Made by a program: the position numbers and the translations under genes. Below, piece after piece: positions 32,847-44,142 of a stretch of DNA of 64,000 nucleotides. The stretch's first letter is position 1, and every line of letters begins with the position of its first letter. The notes below the pieces were generated by a model that worked only from the letters and a program-made list of their open reading frames with translations, was not told the origin of the DNA and ran no database searches. Source of the stretch: Peltaster fructicola (lineage: Eukaryota; Ascomycota; Dothideomycetes); the NCBI GenBank assembly GCA_001592805.2, contig CP051143.1, positions 1,302,001 to 1,366,000 on the forward strand. The letters run 5' to 3'.

Positions 32847-33243
32847 GCATCAGGAGGGCATCGGACATAAAATTTGACGAAGTGATGGAATGCACGGAAG
32901 GAACATCGCAAGGCATGATTGAATGAATAAGTATTATAGTTCGTAGCATTGAAAAACATGTGTCAAGCGCAAGAATTTGTATCATTGTTCCAGGTGTTAT
33001 GTTCACTGAATCATAGCAGCGCCAAGCCCATACCATTCGCTCACTTCCTACAGCCACACGTTCCCCAGATAAGCTCTCGAAAAGCTTCTCACGACACCTA
33101 TTGCTGCAGCAGGGACCTACAATCCGGCGAGAGCAGTATTACTCGAACGTCACGATCAATCGAAAGTATTTGCTATTGTTGTGGCAAGGAATGCGTTACA
33201 GTACACTATCGCTATATTGGGGATTGGCTGCATTGCCATCGTC
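32847..33243. other. Convergent 3' intergenic region
   Basis: About 400 bases between converging stop codons; AT-richer than its surroundings near 32920-32960. Nothing coding recognised. Confidence 0.45.
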
Positions 33244-34842
33244 TCACCACATGCCAAGCATGTGATAAAACTCAGTCCATCTTCGAACGAGAGCTTCCTG
33301 CTGCTCTGCTACGCTGCGATCAGATAGATCCTCCTCCCAGGCTGCCCTGGTCTTCTTCAGCGTTTCCACCAATCCAACCTCATGCTCAGCGAAGAGCCAA
33401 GCATATCTTGGGCAGGTTTGAGACTGCATCTCGTGCATAACAACTCCGAGAGCTTGAGTCTCGATCTCAAGGTGCTGCCTATCGCCATCATTGAGAACAG
33501 ACAGCATGCGTTTCAATACACACAAATGCTCAACACTATTGCCGAGCAGTTCTCGCCTAAGATCCATTTCTGATTGCGGTGGTTGCAGCAGTGACGTGCG
33601 CATGAGGTGCGCTTTGTACTCATCCAGGCACTCCAACAATTCCTTATGTGATCTGTGTACTCTCTGTCGTAGTCGATCAGAGGCGGCATGATCGAAGATA
33701 TCCCTGCTCAACACTGCCGCCTGGACATCAGCAAGTGAACCTGGCAGGTGGGTTTCACTCAAACGAATGCGGACTGTGATCGAGCTTCGATTCGTCAGCC
33801 ATGTCGAGTCTTCGATGAAGGACAGGTAAAGTTGTTGCCACTCCGGAGCCTCCAGATAGCAATGCTTCGATTGATCAAGTGCTTCCATGACGGCTGGGCC
33901 AACATGCGCGTAGAACAATGCCTTATCAAAATCGGAGACGAATTGATCTGCTGTTCGATGCTTGATGATTTGTGAAGAGCCACTCATGTGTTGTTGCCAA
34001 GCGACGTCTCTCTTTGAATCGAGCAGCTGGGATGTGTCAGGCAAGGATAGCACCGCAGGACAACAACCTACCTCGTACAGAGCCAACAACTGTACAGCAC
34101 ACAGTGTGTCAGCGCTCTGGCACGTGCCAGGTGTGCCTATGCTCTCCTGTAGCTTATTCAGTGCTTTAGCATATAGGGAGACAGCTTGTGCCTCCATTCG
34201 GGCAGTAGGTGTGTTCGTTCTGCATGCTAGCTTGGCTAAGAGGCAATCTACAGCGGCCGAGATGCACTCATTGGATCCGTACCTGGCAGGCACGAACTGC
34301 AGATAGCTGTATTGCTTGTGACCGAGTACAGTCTTGAGGAGCTCTTGATCCGCGAGCTTCGTAACAACAGGTTGAGCGAGGCAAAAGCCTGTGAGAGCGG
34401 AGAGATCCTGGAGATCGACATTGTACTTGCCACACACGACCTCATAGGCAGAACAAGGGTTCGGGACGATTGACTGGAAGACACTTGACAGGTCGTCCCA
34501 GGACCACGAAGACGAAACGCTGGAGGCGCTGCTCCAGTGAACTAGCTCAGTTGAAGATGTAGAATTGCCAGGTGATGTCTCATTACTGCTTGACGAGGTC
34601 GAGCCACTTCGAGCTTTAGGACATGGTGATACCGAGCTCGAAGAATGCTGAGCTGATGTCCCATCTTGGTCAAAGGTGCTTGGAGCGCACTGTCTTAAGT
34701 TTACCTTGCCATGATCACCTCGCCTTCTTCTTTCAATCGCGACATCTCGCATAGCTTGCTTTCGTATCATAGTGCGTAATGCTGGGTCCTTGGGTACCGT
34801 CGGTCCGTTGGAGACAACAAAGGAGAAAGCGTTGTTCTTCAT
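33244..34842 (-). CDS. Fungal-specific transcription factor domain protein without zinc finger
   Basis: Single exon on the minus strand, 532 residues. The N-terminus FSFVVSNGPTVPKDPALR with RTMIRKQAMRDVAIERRRRG matches a common class of ascomycete regulators that carry the fungal_trans_2 (DUF3468-like) helical domain but no Zn2Cys6 cluster. A Ser-rich linker follows (SSSSNETSPGNSTSSTELVH). The all-helical middle domain contains ARMEAQAVSLYAKALNKLQE, LCAVQLLALYEVGCC and a C-terminal YAWLFAEHEVGLVETLKK. A nuclear regulatory role is inferred from family. No target can be named. It is followed at 0.6 kb by the divergent DNA glycosylase gene. Confidence 0.8.
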   Translation of the reverse strand: MKNNAFSFVVSNGPTVPKDPALRTMIRKQAMRDVAIERRRRGDHGKVNLRQCAPSTFDQDGTSAQHSSSSVSPCPKARSGSTSSSSNETSPGNSTSSTELVHWSSASSVSSSWSWDDLSSVFQSIVPNPCSAYEVVCGKYNVDLQDLSALTGFCLAQPVVTKLADQELLKTVLGHKQYSYLQFVPARYGSNECISAAVDCLLAKLACRTNTPTARMEAQAVSLYAKALNKLQESIGTPGTCQSADTLCAVQLLALYEVGCCPAVLSLPDTSQLLDSKRDVAWQQHMSGSSQIIKHRTADQFVSDFDKALFYAHVGPAVMEALDQSKHCYLEAPEWQQLYLSFIEDSTWLTNRSSITVRIRLSETHLPGSLADVQAAVLSRDIFDHAASDRLRQRVHRSHKELLECLDEYKAHLMRTSLLQPPQSEMDLRRELLGNSVEHLCVLKRMLSVLNDGDRQHLEIETQALGVVMHEMQSQTCPRYAWLFAEHEVGLVETLKKTRAAWEEDLSDRSVAEQQEALVRRWTEFYHMLGMW

Positions 34843-35469
34843 CTTGCTCCTTCGAACGTGTTGGTGAGTGATCTTGAGCAGGAGAAGCTCATATCTCTAT
34901 GTTCTCCTTCGAGCATCGAGACTATGACTCAACATTCAGGGCATCACAGCCTCAGATCAGCCGGTCAACAGCGACATGCGCAGCAAGACGATGCTGGCAT
35001 CGCGTGTAGACAAAGAGCTGTGCTGAATGTGACAATGCCGGAGACTTTCAAGTTGCCAGGGTACCAATGACCAAACCAAGGCTAGTCGCTTGACACAAGC
35101 TTCGCAGACCGCAGTTGGTGCCTGTGGCTATCCTCAAGATGGCTCTCCTCGAGATGAGTGACGTCTCGTCTCGAATGATTGGGGTCCAGTAGTATTGATC
35201 AGACGCTCCAATAGACCCAACGGCAGTTCTATACCTTGTAAGAGCTGCTATTGTCGAGCTATGGCTCCGGGAGTACAAATGCGTAGCTTGGAGACTGATG
35301 TTTGTAATACTGAGGCTTCTGGAGATCTCTCACTGTTGGGCAAACCATTCCAGATGCGGTAAAGTCGATCTCGAACGCGTTCTTGCTCATAGCGCGTCTT
35401 CACGTGCACCCTCATGCTCACTGCGCACAAATACTTGTGTCCAACATACTGACGACGACAACACCCGCC
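34843..35469. other. Divergent promoter region
   Basis: About 630 bases between the transcription factor gene (minus) and the DNA glycosylase gene (plus). No gene seen. Confidence 0.45.
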
Positions 35470-36723
35470 ATGCCTGAGGTCTGTCACCTATGTTCGTCGC
35501 AAGATACGTACTAATGTGTCATAGATTGGAGAAGTCGCTCGTGTGGTTCACTATCTCAATAAACATCTCGTCAGACGTACGATCTCGACGGTTGTCGCCA
35601 ATGAGGATGATATCGTCTACGGTAAAGTTGGCTGCTCAGCATCGCAGTTCCAGAAGGCAGTCCAGGGCAGGACAGTGACTGGAGCTGGACAACAGGGCAA
35701 GTATTTCTACATCACTCTCGATCAGCCACCGCACCCTGTCCTGCATCTCGGAATGACAGGGTGGGTAAAGTTCAACTGCGAGGAGACAGCATACTATCGA
35801 CAAGCCAAGGTCAAGCCAGAGGACCTCGAGTGGCCGCCGAAGTATGCCAAGTTCATACTAAAGTGCGATGCCGAGCAGGTCGATGGCGTGCAGAGGGATG
35901 CCGTCGAGATTGCGTTTGTGGACGCCAGACGACTTGCACGAATCCGCCTGGTTGATTGTGATGCTCAAGAGGTCAGAAAGGTCGAGCCTCTCAGCAAGAA
36001 CGGTCCGGATCCTGTGGTCGACAAGCAGCTCTTCACTGTCGAGTTTCTCACAACACTGTTGAGGAGAAAGAAAGTGCCAGTGAAGGCACTGCTGTTAGAT
36101 CAAGCAAACATCAGTGGAATCGGCAATTGGGTAGCTGACGAGGTCATGTACCAGGCTCGTCTCCATCCGGAGCAGTATAGCAACACATTCGACGATGACC
36201 AGGTCCAACGACTATACAATGCGATCACGACAGTCTGCGGTCTTGCATGTAGCACACTGGCCGACTCAACACAGTTTCCAGAGACCTGGCTGATGAAATA
36301 CAGATGGGATAAAGGGGTATGGCATCTCGTTCAATTCGTGTTGTTCATGCTAACAAACAGCAGAAGAAGGATGCAAACGTGCTACCAGATGGCAACAAGA
36401 TCGTCCATCTTAAGGTTGGCGGCCGAACATCAGCTATTGTACCTGCCGTACAGAAAAAGACAGCTGCAGTCGCTGGGGATGTTGAGGATACCGTAGATAC
36501 GACGACCAAGCGAAAGCCATCTCAAGACGAAGATGATGAAACACAAGAGGCTGTGCCCAAGGCACGACCGCAGAAGCTGTCGAGAGCGAAGAAAGAGCCT
36601 GAATCCGATGCCAATGGTGGTGCTGTAGCAGAGCAAGAGTCTGTCAAGAGTCGATCTACGAAAGGAGCCGGTAAGATAGCAGCGCAGGGCAGTCGACGTT
36701 CATCACGAGTCAAAACGAAATGA
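35470..36723 (+). CDS. Formamidopyrimidine-DNA glycosylase family (Fpg/MutM-like)
   Basis: Base-excision repair enzyme that removes oxidised purines such as 8-oxoguanine or formamidopyrimidines and nicks the abasic site. Three exons (35470-35478, 35525-36316, 36361-36723) encode 387 residues. The first exon holds just three codons, MPE: Pro 2 is the Schiff-base nucleophile and Glu 3 the catalytic acid of the family. Next come GEVARVVHYLNKHLVRRTIS, GKYFYITL and HLGMTGWVKF. The helix-two-turn-helix segment LLLDQANISGIGNWVADEVM with YQARLHPEQ follows. There is no C-terminal zinc finger, as is usual for plant and fungal members. The tail of about 110 residues is Lys/Arg/Glu-rich (RRSSRVKTK at the end), probably nuclear-localising. 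Confidence 0.92.
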
Positions 36724-37095
36724 TGGTGCTCACAATCTGCAAGGCACGGTGAATTATGGTTCAATGATTGGATGCTGATCGATCGTGGCTGGCAATCTAC
36801 GACTGGCGATCTACGACTCCACATTCCGTGCCAATGGTCTGACATCTTGACAGCCGGGAGACTGACATCATCACTTTCAGCCATCATCAATACTCAAGAA
36901 GATTGGCACTTGTCTGCTCTACCATCAATGGAGCGACAAAGAGCTGGTTGAGTGACGTATGTGGTGTTGCGTGAGCAGTACTATTGCACGTGCACAAGTA
37001 CAAAGTCCTGCTCATCGATGCTTACTGAAGGGAGTCCCATACTTCAAGCACTTCTCACACCACACAGCAGCTTTCTTGTCTGATATCGTTGAAAG
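36724..37095. other. Intergenic region
   Basis: About 370 bases between two plus-strand genes; nothing coding recognised. Confidence 0.45.
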
Positions 37096-37352
37096 ATGCC
37101 TTCATCAAAGGGAGAACCAACAGATCCTGAGCTTCGAGAGAAGATCAAGGAAGAAGTCAAGAGTGAAGAGAAAGGTTAGTACAATAATTTGACGATATGA
37201 TCGTCCTGACTGTCTCAGGCGGCGGAGCTGGCAGCTGGTCTGCATGGAAGGCTGGTGAGCTGGCCAGACGTTATGAGGCCCAAGGTGGTGACTACAAGGA
37301 CACCGGTGACAACAAGAACAAGGCCCAAAAGGGCGAGCCGGAAAAGAAGTGA
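37096..37352 (+). CDS. Small conserved DUF5872-like protein
   Basis: Two exons (37096-37174, 37219-37352; 44-nt intron) encode 70 residues. Visible blocks are GEPTDPELREKIKEEVK, GAGSWSAWKAGELARRYEA and QGGDYKD, ending in a Lys-rich tail. Small proteins with the same PELRE...WSAWKA...GGxY order occur across fungi and I associate them with DUF5872; the role is unknown. It is highly charged, without Cys, signal peptide or membrane segment. Too short to be seen as one open frame. Confidence 0.72.
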
Positions 37353-38574
37353 AACATTGTCTCAGTAGTGACTTAATGATCCTGTTCCACTTCATTGACA
37401 ACACGCACTGATCTCGTGGGACTATGGCATGCATGTCTGCTGTGTGTGGTGAGCAATGTTCGCGGTGCAGTACGCCACGCATATGGTGCTGCGACCATCG
37501 CCCTTGCATCCTACCGCGTTCCGATGTGTCTCATCGAGGTGGTGTGGTAGATGCAGCTGATGTTCCGTGGAAGACATATCCCACAATTGACGTCGAAGCC
37601 GCCTGTGTCAGCGACGTAGCATTGCAAGCAGCAGCAGATCCCGTATCACCGTGGGCGCTCGGCAGAGCACTGTAGTCCTTGCAAGCCAGATGATCTTTTG
37701 CATACTGCTTGGTAGCATCTTCTCCGGCTGTCTTCGCGTGCTGTATTTACTCAGGGCATTGGGCCCATTACTGAAGACAGCTTTGTATGGCAGGATGTCT
37801 AGCTTAGACGGCCATCGATTTCATCTGATGGCGACCATGTTGACAAGTGCTGGAGACTAGGTTTCGATCTTATTGGCGATTGCTCTGGACAGGACTGTAG
37901 GATGGTCATCTCGATGACAGCACAGTTCCGGAGTATTGTCCGCTGTGCGAGATATCACACAAGGTAGGATGAGCACTGTGTTAGCTCAACAGAGACCTCA
38001 ACTTGCCTTTCAAATGCTCTTGGTCAAGAGTGAACGAGTGTCAAGAGCTTGAATGGCTTTCGGCTGACTCTCTGCTTCAGGACGAGATGTGTCCATATGT
38101 CCAGTGGTCTTCGAACCACCAAAATCAACTCGAACTCGCTGAAACGATGGATGTGAGAAGTCTGCGTCGCAGGATACCTACTGTACTTGGTTGAGTGTAA
38201 CTTGTTCGCGGCACGATCGATGGCAGTGACATGGTGAGCGTTGGGTGCAGATGAAGGTAGTGCGCATCTTCTATACCTCCTCAAGCAGCGGCATCCTGAG
38301 AACGATGAGCTCAGTCCCACAAGTCATCACGTACTGCGCACGTCGCATGCTCCCCTGCAGCACGGGCTGATGGCAGGCATCGGAGCTCTTTGTGGTTGTA
38401 GATGAGGTAGTGGATCGAAGCAGAAAGCTGGTACTGGTTGTTGTCGTCATCATCATCGTCAGACGTCGACCACAACCTCAATTTATTTTGTATCACTTCT
38501 CACAGTCTGGCGAGTTGCGAAGACTTGATCACTTCTTCTGACAACGCCAAGAACGACTCTTGCGATATCACAAC
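37353..38574. other. Intergenic region
   Basis: About 1.2 kb with no gene I can support. A GTTGTCGTCATCATCATCGT triplet stretch lies near 38438-38460. The last 100 bases look like the leader of the tocopherol-cyclase-like gene. Confidence 0.45.
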
Positions 38575-39582
38575 ATGGACGCATCTTGCAATGCACCACA
38601 CCCACACTCAGCCTTTGAAGGCTACTACTCAAAATTCGACCTACCCTCTGGAGCACATATCACAATCATCGTGTCTACTGTTCGTAAGGTGAAGACACGA
38701 CCTCACGTGGTCTCCTTCTCCTACATACCGAGAGACGTTTCAAAGACGTTCCAGCGCGAGGTTTGTGTGGACGATATCACCATGAGAGCTCTCGACGACA
38801 AGGGAGCTTTTGAGCTTGTGGCATCAGATGTTGGCTATGTCAGGTGGACCTCGAATAACACGACCGAGTATAAGCTGCACCACGAAGACTTTACCTTCGA
38901 GGGAAAGACAAGAGACCGTACGCCGTGGTCGACAAGTACGCAAACACCAGAGTGGCTGTTGGCATATTTACCTCTGCCTCTGCACTGGCATGTGCACAAT
39001 CTTGGATCGACTTGCGACTTCACCTTCAAGATACCGTCGAGTGACTTGCCTTCGTCGGACTTGTCAGGTCAGGCCTTCGTCCACCAAGAAAAGAACTGGG
39101 CACACAGCTTTCCAGCAGCTCAAGTCTGGATCCAAGCTCGTGATGGTGATAGAAGGTTCTGCTGCGCTGGTGGTCCTACCATGGGTATGGAAGCATTCCT
39201 CATTGGGTACAGAAGTAAGCAGCACAACTTCGACTTCAGACCACCTTTCTCGCTCCGAGTAGCTGGCATGAGTCCATTCATGTGGTACAAGCAAGATTGG
39301 GAGACGAGGTCGTTCCAGATGAGTGTGCAAGACTTCTGGAGGAAGATCGAGGTCAAGATTCGAGCGCCGAAAGGCACCTTCTTCTCGCTGAGCGCCCCTT
39401 TCAGTGATGGACATCGACCCAACTTTCTTGGTGAGAGCTTCCAAGCGGTACTCGATATCAAGATTTACGAAGCTACACTGTTCTCGTGGAAGCTCGTTGG
39501 TGAGGATCACTTTGAGAGTGTCAGTCTTGAGTTTGGTGGTGACTACTATCCTCCTCGTGGCTCTGAGCGGCGGATCAATTGA
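38575..39582 (+). CDS. Tocopherol-cyclase-like domain protein
   Basis: Single exon, 335 residues, from the ATG in CACAACATGGAC. The order of motifs follows the plant/cyanobacterial tocopherol cyclase fold: FEGYYSKFDLPSGAHITII near the start, YLPLPLHWHVHNLGS, then the hallmark HQEKNWAHSFPAAQVWIQA (compare SEKNWGGGFPRKWFWVQ in the plant enzyme, from memory). FCCAGGPTMGMEAFLIGY and a C-terminal IYEATLFSWKLVGEDHFES follow. No signal or transit peptide is seen. Fungi are not known to make tocopherol, so a lipid-binding or other cyclase role is more likely. The family assignment is good, the reaction unknown. Confidence 0.75.
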   Translation: MDASCNAPHPHSAFEGYYSKFDLPSGAHITIIVSTVRKVKTRPHVVSFSYIPRDVSKTFQREVCVDDITMRALDDKGAFELVASDVGYVRWTSNNTTEYKLHHEDFTFEGKTRDRTPWSTSTQTPEWLLAYLPLPLHWHVHNLGSTCDFTFKIPSSDLPSSDLSGQAFVHQEKNWAHSFPAAQVWIQARDGDRRFCCAGGPTMGMEAFLIGYRSKQHNFDFRPPFSLRVAGMSPFMWYKQDWETRSFQMSVQDFWRKIEVKIRAPKGTFFSLSAPFSDGHRPNFLGESFQAVLDIKIYEATLFSWKLVGEDHFESVSLEFGGDYYPPRGSERRIN

Positions 39583-39674
39583 GATGAGAGTCGCACAGTA
39601 CAGGTCATGGACGGACCAAGTAGGTCTTCTGGCCGACCTGGCCGGTCATTGCCCTGACTATCAACATTGTTGGT
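39583..39674. other. Short spacer
   Basis: 3' flank of the preceding gene; nothing recognised. Confidence 0.3.
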
Positions 39675-40064
39675 ATGGTCAGATTTCGTCTTTATCAACT
39701 GCTCGTCTCGATAAGGACTTCCAACGACGAAGAGGTGGAAGACAAGTTGACAGGAGAACTGCACCAGGGATTCGCCAATGCATTGCCGAAGGAAGATCCT
39801 GCTTGCCTTGGGTAACGAGCCACAACAGCTGCCACGAGCGCAATCACAAGCCAGGTTGACACACGAGGCTTTTGCAACGTCTTCGGGATTTTGCCACAGT
39901 TGCCAACAAGCACGTCAAGCTCTCTGCTGTCGAAAGCATGTCTGTTGCTGATCCCTAACACCACTGGGTTAGAACATAAGACGCTAGAGGATTGGCTTGC
40001 GTCGCCAGGGGCCGTCATGCAGCCGTTCCGGACCAAAGAGAAGGAACCGGAGCAAGAAGAATGA
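39675..40064 (+). CDS. Possible small spliced gene, unrecognised
   Basis: A three-exon reading (39675-39811, 39855-39913, 39973-40064) stays in frame and gives 95 residues. It starts MVRFRLYQLLVSIRTSNDEE and ends LEDWLASPGAVMQPF plus a Lys/Glu-rich tail. The second intron has a CTAAC branch box before its AG. The first intron has a GT donor and AG acceptor but no clear branch box, and the second donor (GTCAAG) is weak. I recognise no family. It could equally be non-coding 3' flank. Confidence 0.22.
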
Positions 40065-41743
40065 TGAGCAGCAGAGTGCACGTGGTTCACCCAACCCGTT
40101 GACATGGGACTGCCTGCCATCGGACATTCTGTCTACGTACAACGAAGTACCATGCAGTGTCACGTCAGAACGTCCGGATGATTGACATCATGTTTTGATG
40201 AGCTTTCGCGAGAGCGCCGCCGAGGTTTGCGCAGACAGAAGCAAGCCTTCACTAACGTGTGTGTCTCATTTACCTCGACTTGTGCCGTGGAAGCTGGCGT
40301 ATTGTGATTTGAGTGAGTCCAATCAATGCAGTTTTGGGCTAGAGGTTTCGGCCGTGCGAGATACTGGATGACAGCATGTGCCTCCGCCAGGAGAAGGTAG
40401 AACCGCCTCTACATGCCCACGTCGGAGTCGGCGTTAGCGGTGTGAGTAAGGCTCAGTGACCTCAGAAGGAATGTGATTGAGGCGCGTTGGAGCAGCTGCA
40501 GCAGAGTGTCAGCATGATCAGCTCTCGACGTGTTCCTACTTCGATGCAGGAGCGTCGCTCCTTTCGTCTTAGCGCGACAACCTTCCAACAACAACCCTGA
40601 GCGATGTACCTACCGTCCACAGCCCGACAAGACACACTCTGACAGGCGTGTAGGCGCACGACAGCCTGCTCGACGATCTCTGCTGCTCTTCTGTGCTATT
40701 TCGGAGAAGAGCCATCCGCGACATGCAAATGCGCCTGCACCAAAATCAGCTCCTTCTCCAGCCAGTCCCACCGAACTCTTCGTGTCCACTCCATTCGATC
40801 CTCTCTACCTTAATCTGACACCAGCCGATTTTAGCGTGACAAGGCGCAAAGGGGGCCACAGTCCAGTGTGATGGCTGCTGCGCTGGCTATTGTTTGACCT
40901 CCAGTTCTCCGGCACTCTGGTTTGCTGTTCCTGCGCGAGCGCGAACTCTCTGCAGTGTCGCCCAACACGCTGCGCGCTCGCACTACACTGCGCTCTAGAT
41001 ACCGATCTTCACCACTCTTCTCCTTCTTCTCCCTACACAACTACCGATGCACCACGCATCTGACCCTGAAAAGCTTCCAACTGAGACGGCGCCGCGCACT
41101 GGGCATCTTCACGAGCTGCGGCAAATTGCAAGCACGAGCCCGTTGATTACTCTACAAGGACTACTCTCATCGAGACTGGCTTTCGGGGAGCACATTGCCA
41201 GACTGCCGGGCTTCCCTTTCGTCTCTGTCATCACTCTACAGCAAAACACCCGTCGTCTCATCTCCTTCCCTTCGCCTAGGCCCACTGCACTCTGGCCGTG
41301 CACTCTTCTTAACTCAAGCCAAAGGCCATACTATCAGCAGGTCCGTCGATCATAGCGTCCACAACCCGACTGCGCGGATCGCCCATCCGTCGACCATTAT
41401 CTTGGACGGTTCTATCGATCTTCTCCTTTGACAACATCTGACGTCCTTTCTTCCCGCTGCGAGAAAACCAACATTCAACGTCGCCTGCTTCTCGCAAGCG
41501 TTACACTCTTTTGATCTCCACTGTCAGTGCAGGACCCTGATACAACCTACGCCAACTCCTTGACCTGAGTCTTGTCTATGACAGCCTCCCGGACAAGCCC
41601 CTAATCTTTATACCTTGTCTGACCTGGATATATCCATTCGTTAGTTTGACGACCTCTCTTCTACACGGACAACAGCTCTTACAGCATTACTGTTACTGCC
41701 AATTCATGTCGCCACCTTGAGCACTCTACAACTCTCCGTCAAC
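40065..41743. other. Intergenic region, C/T-rich leader of the IME2-type kinase gene
   Basis: About 1.7 kb. From about 40560 to 41740 the plus strand is strongly pyrimidine-rich, with repeated CTCTTCTCC-type tracts. This is typical of long fungal 5' UTRs and promoters, and fits a highly regulated kinase gene. Short ATG-started frames occur in it (for example 41047), so upstream ORFs are possible. No protein-coding gene supported. Confidence 0.5.
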
Positions 41744-44142
41744 ATGACTGTTGCGGCATACGACAACACCTACCGAGGCTGGTCCTCCGGCTCTCAGTCA
41801 GCCATCTGTCTTGAGGACAAATACGAAGTCCTCAAGGATATCGGTGATGGCAGTTTCGGCAGTGTCGTTCTTGGAAGAACCAGAAGTGCTGGCGCCCACG
41901 TCGTCAAGCGTGGAACCATGGTATGTGTTCATGTGATTGACGACTGACACAAACCTGACAATAATACCAGGTCGCCATTAAGACGATGAAGAAGACATTC
42001 GAGAATTTCGCACAATGTATGGAGCTGCGCGAGGTCATCTTTCTGAAGACTCTGCCAAACCATCCACATCTGGTCCCGGCATATGATATCTTCCTCGATC
42101 CCCTCAGCAAGAAGCTCCACATCGCCATGGAGTACATGGATGGCAATCTGTACCAGCTAATGAAGTCTCGGGATCACAAATATCTTGATGGCTCGACTAT
42201 CAAGAGCATTCTATGCCAGATCCTATCTGGTCTTGAGCACATTCACGATCACAGCTTCTTCCACCGCGATATCAAGCCAGAGAACATCCTTGTCTCGACT
42301 TCCGCAGTTGAGTCAGGCAGCACATTCAAGCGCTACTCATCGTTGGTCACACCTCCTTCAACACCTCCAACATACACAATCAAGATTGCAGATTTCGGTC
42401 TGGCAAGAGAAACCCAGTCGAGAATACCCTACACAACCTACGTTTCCACGAGATGGTACCGTGCGCCCGAGGTCTTGCTACGAGCTGGCGAATACTCAGC
42501 TCCAGTCGACATCTGGGCGATCGGCGCCATGGCCGTCGAGATTGCGACTCTCAAGCCACTCTTTCCCGGCAGCAACGAGGTCGACCAAGTATGGAGAGTC
42601 TGCGAGATTATGGGCAGTCCAGGCAGCTGGGTGAACCGAGCAGGACAGAAGGTCGGTGGTGGCGAGTGGAAGGAGGGCATCAAGCTGGCTCAGAAGCTTG
42701 GCTTCTCATTCCCAAAGATGGCACCACATTCCCTTGAGACCATTCTGCCTGCACCGCAATGGCCAGCTAGCCTTGCGCACTTTGTCACATGGTGTCTTAT
42801 GTGGGATCCCAAGGCACGACCAACATCGCGCGAAGCGCTAGAGCACGAATACTTCACAGACGCTGTCGACCCACTGCGACCGAAGAGCGGTCATGCTTCA
42901 AGGATGCTCGGACGGAAGCCATCTACAAATATGCAAGAGACTGACAGTGTTCATTCGCTGACCTCCAAGACGTCAGCCTGGTTCAGAAAGTCAATGGTCG
43001 CAAAAGACGCACCACCAGTGCCAGAACACACAATACCCGTGGAACCACGACCCGCACCTGTGCACGCGAACACAGATGCGATCACACCTTCGAAAGCTCG
43101 CCCAGCAAACACAAAGCGTGCAACGTGGACCAACGGGACCAACTCGAATGTTGCACCTATCCCAATACTACCTTCAGTAAAGCCGGTCTCGCCTCAATCA
43201 GATGCAACCACTGCGCAAGCGACTGTCAGGCGAACCGAACCAGAAGAGCGCAAGAAGGTTGGTAGACAGCTGTCGCTCAACTCTCACGGCAATCACTACG
43301 CAGACCTGCATCGCCAGGAGGCAGAACGCGCTCTTGAGGGTAATGGCATCAAGTCGCCTACCCCTAGCCAGCGGGAGAGCTTCTTCTCACATCTGCGAAA
43401 GCGCGCCAGGAGACTATCTGGCCGCAATTCCGCAGTTGTGTCACCCGCAGAAGACCTTGAGGCTGGTTGCGCTCCATGGGCAAGCAACGGTAATGCACAG
43501 GCCGGCTATCGTCAGTCAATCAACGATGTGCTTACAATTGCGCCACTCGCCGCGGATCCGTCTGCAGACCCTGGCTTCGCTGAACTTGATCGTGCTCTTC
43601 AGAGTGTACGATACAGTCTCGATGCTGCGGCAGGCGCTGCTAATGAGCAGATGCGACACCCAGTCAAGGCAGCCAGCAATCCAGCTCTCAAGCGACATCA
43701 TTCTCTGCCCCAATCAATGGCAGACAGCAGCAAGGCCGCTATGGCAGGCCCGGTGTCTGGACGTACACGACGATCTGTACGCCATGCTAATCCGGCTCGA
43801 AACTACGAGACCCCAGACGAGGAGGACGAATTGCTTGATGAGGCTCTTAGTTCAGCAAGGGTGGCTGCCCATAAGATGAACACATCCTCGGCACGTCCAC
43901 ACGTGCATAAGGCAATCACCGAGCCGCCGTTTGTATCGGCGTATCTGACGCCCTCACCTTCCAAGGATCGCAACGGAGTGTCTTTCGGAGCTCATGACAC
44001 TACGCCTTCGAAGCCAATGGATATACCTCGCATGGCAGAGAAGAGCATGAACCCACATTGGCCTACACCTCCTTACGACGAGAATGACTGGGCAGCAGCC
44101 GCTGCAGCGAGCATCTTCGCGACACAGGCTGCTTTGAGATAG
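41744..44142 (+). CDS. IME2: IME2/MAK-type (RCK family) protein kinase
   Basis: Two exons (41744-41920, 41971-44142) encode 782 residues. The kinase domain has GDGSFGSVVLGR, Lys in VAIKTMKK (about residue 63), HRDIKPENIL (about 156), DFGLARE, and a dual-phosphorylation loop PYTTYVSTRWYRAPEVLL with the Thr-X-Tyr of the MAK/ICK/Ime2 group. About 25 extra residues between PENIL and DFG (SSLVTPPSTPPTY) are typical of filamentous-fungal Ime2 homologues. In yeast Ime2 drives meiosis; in filamentous fungi its relatives control sexual development, light responses and protoperithecium formation. The C-terminal 450 residues are Ser/Pro/Ala-rich and disordered. An intron directly after ATG GTATGT splits the ATP-binding strand. 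The start is chosen at the first ATG of the open frame. Confidence 0.9.

Noticed and set aside
33388-34306. Plus-strand open frames under the transcription factor gene
   Set aside because: Short and inconsistent; the minus-strand frame is continuous over 532 codons and family-like.
38560-38574. Upstream start for the cyclase-like protein
   Set aside because: The codon is TTG; the ATG at 38575 has a good context.
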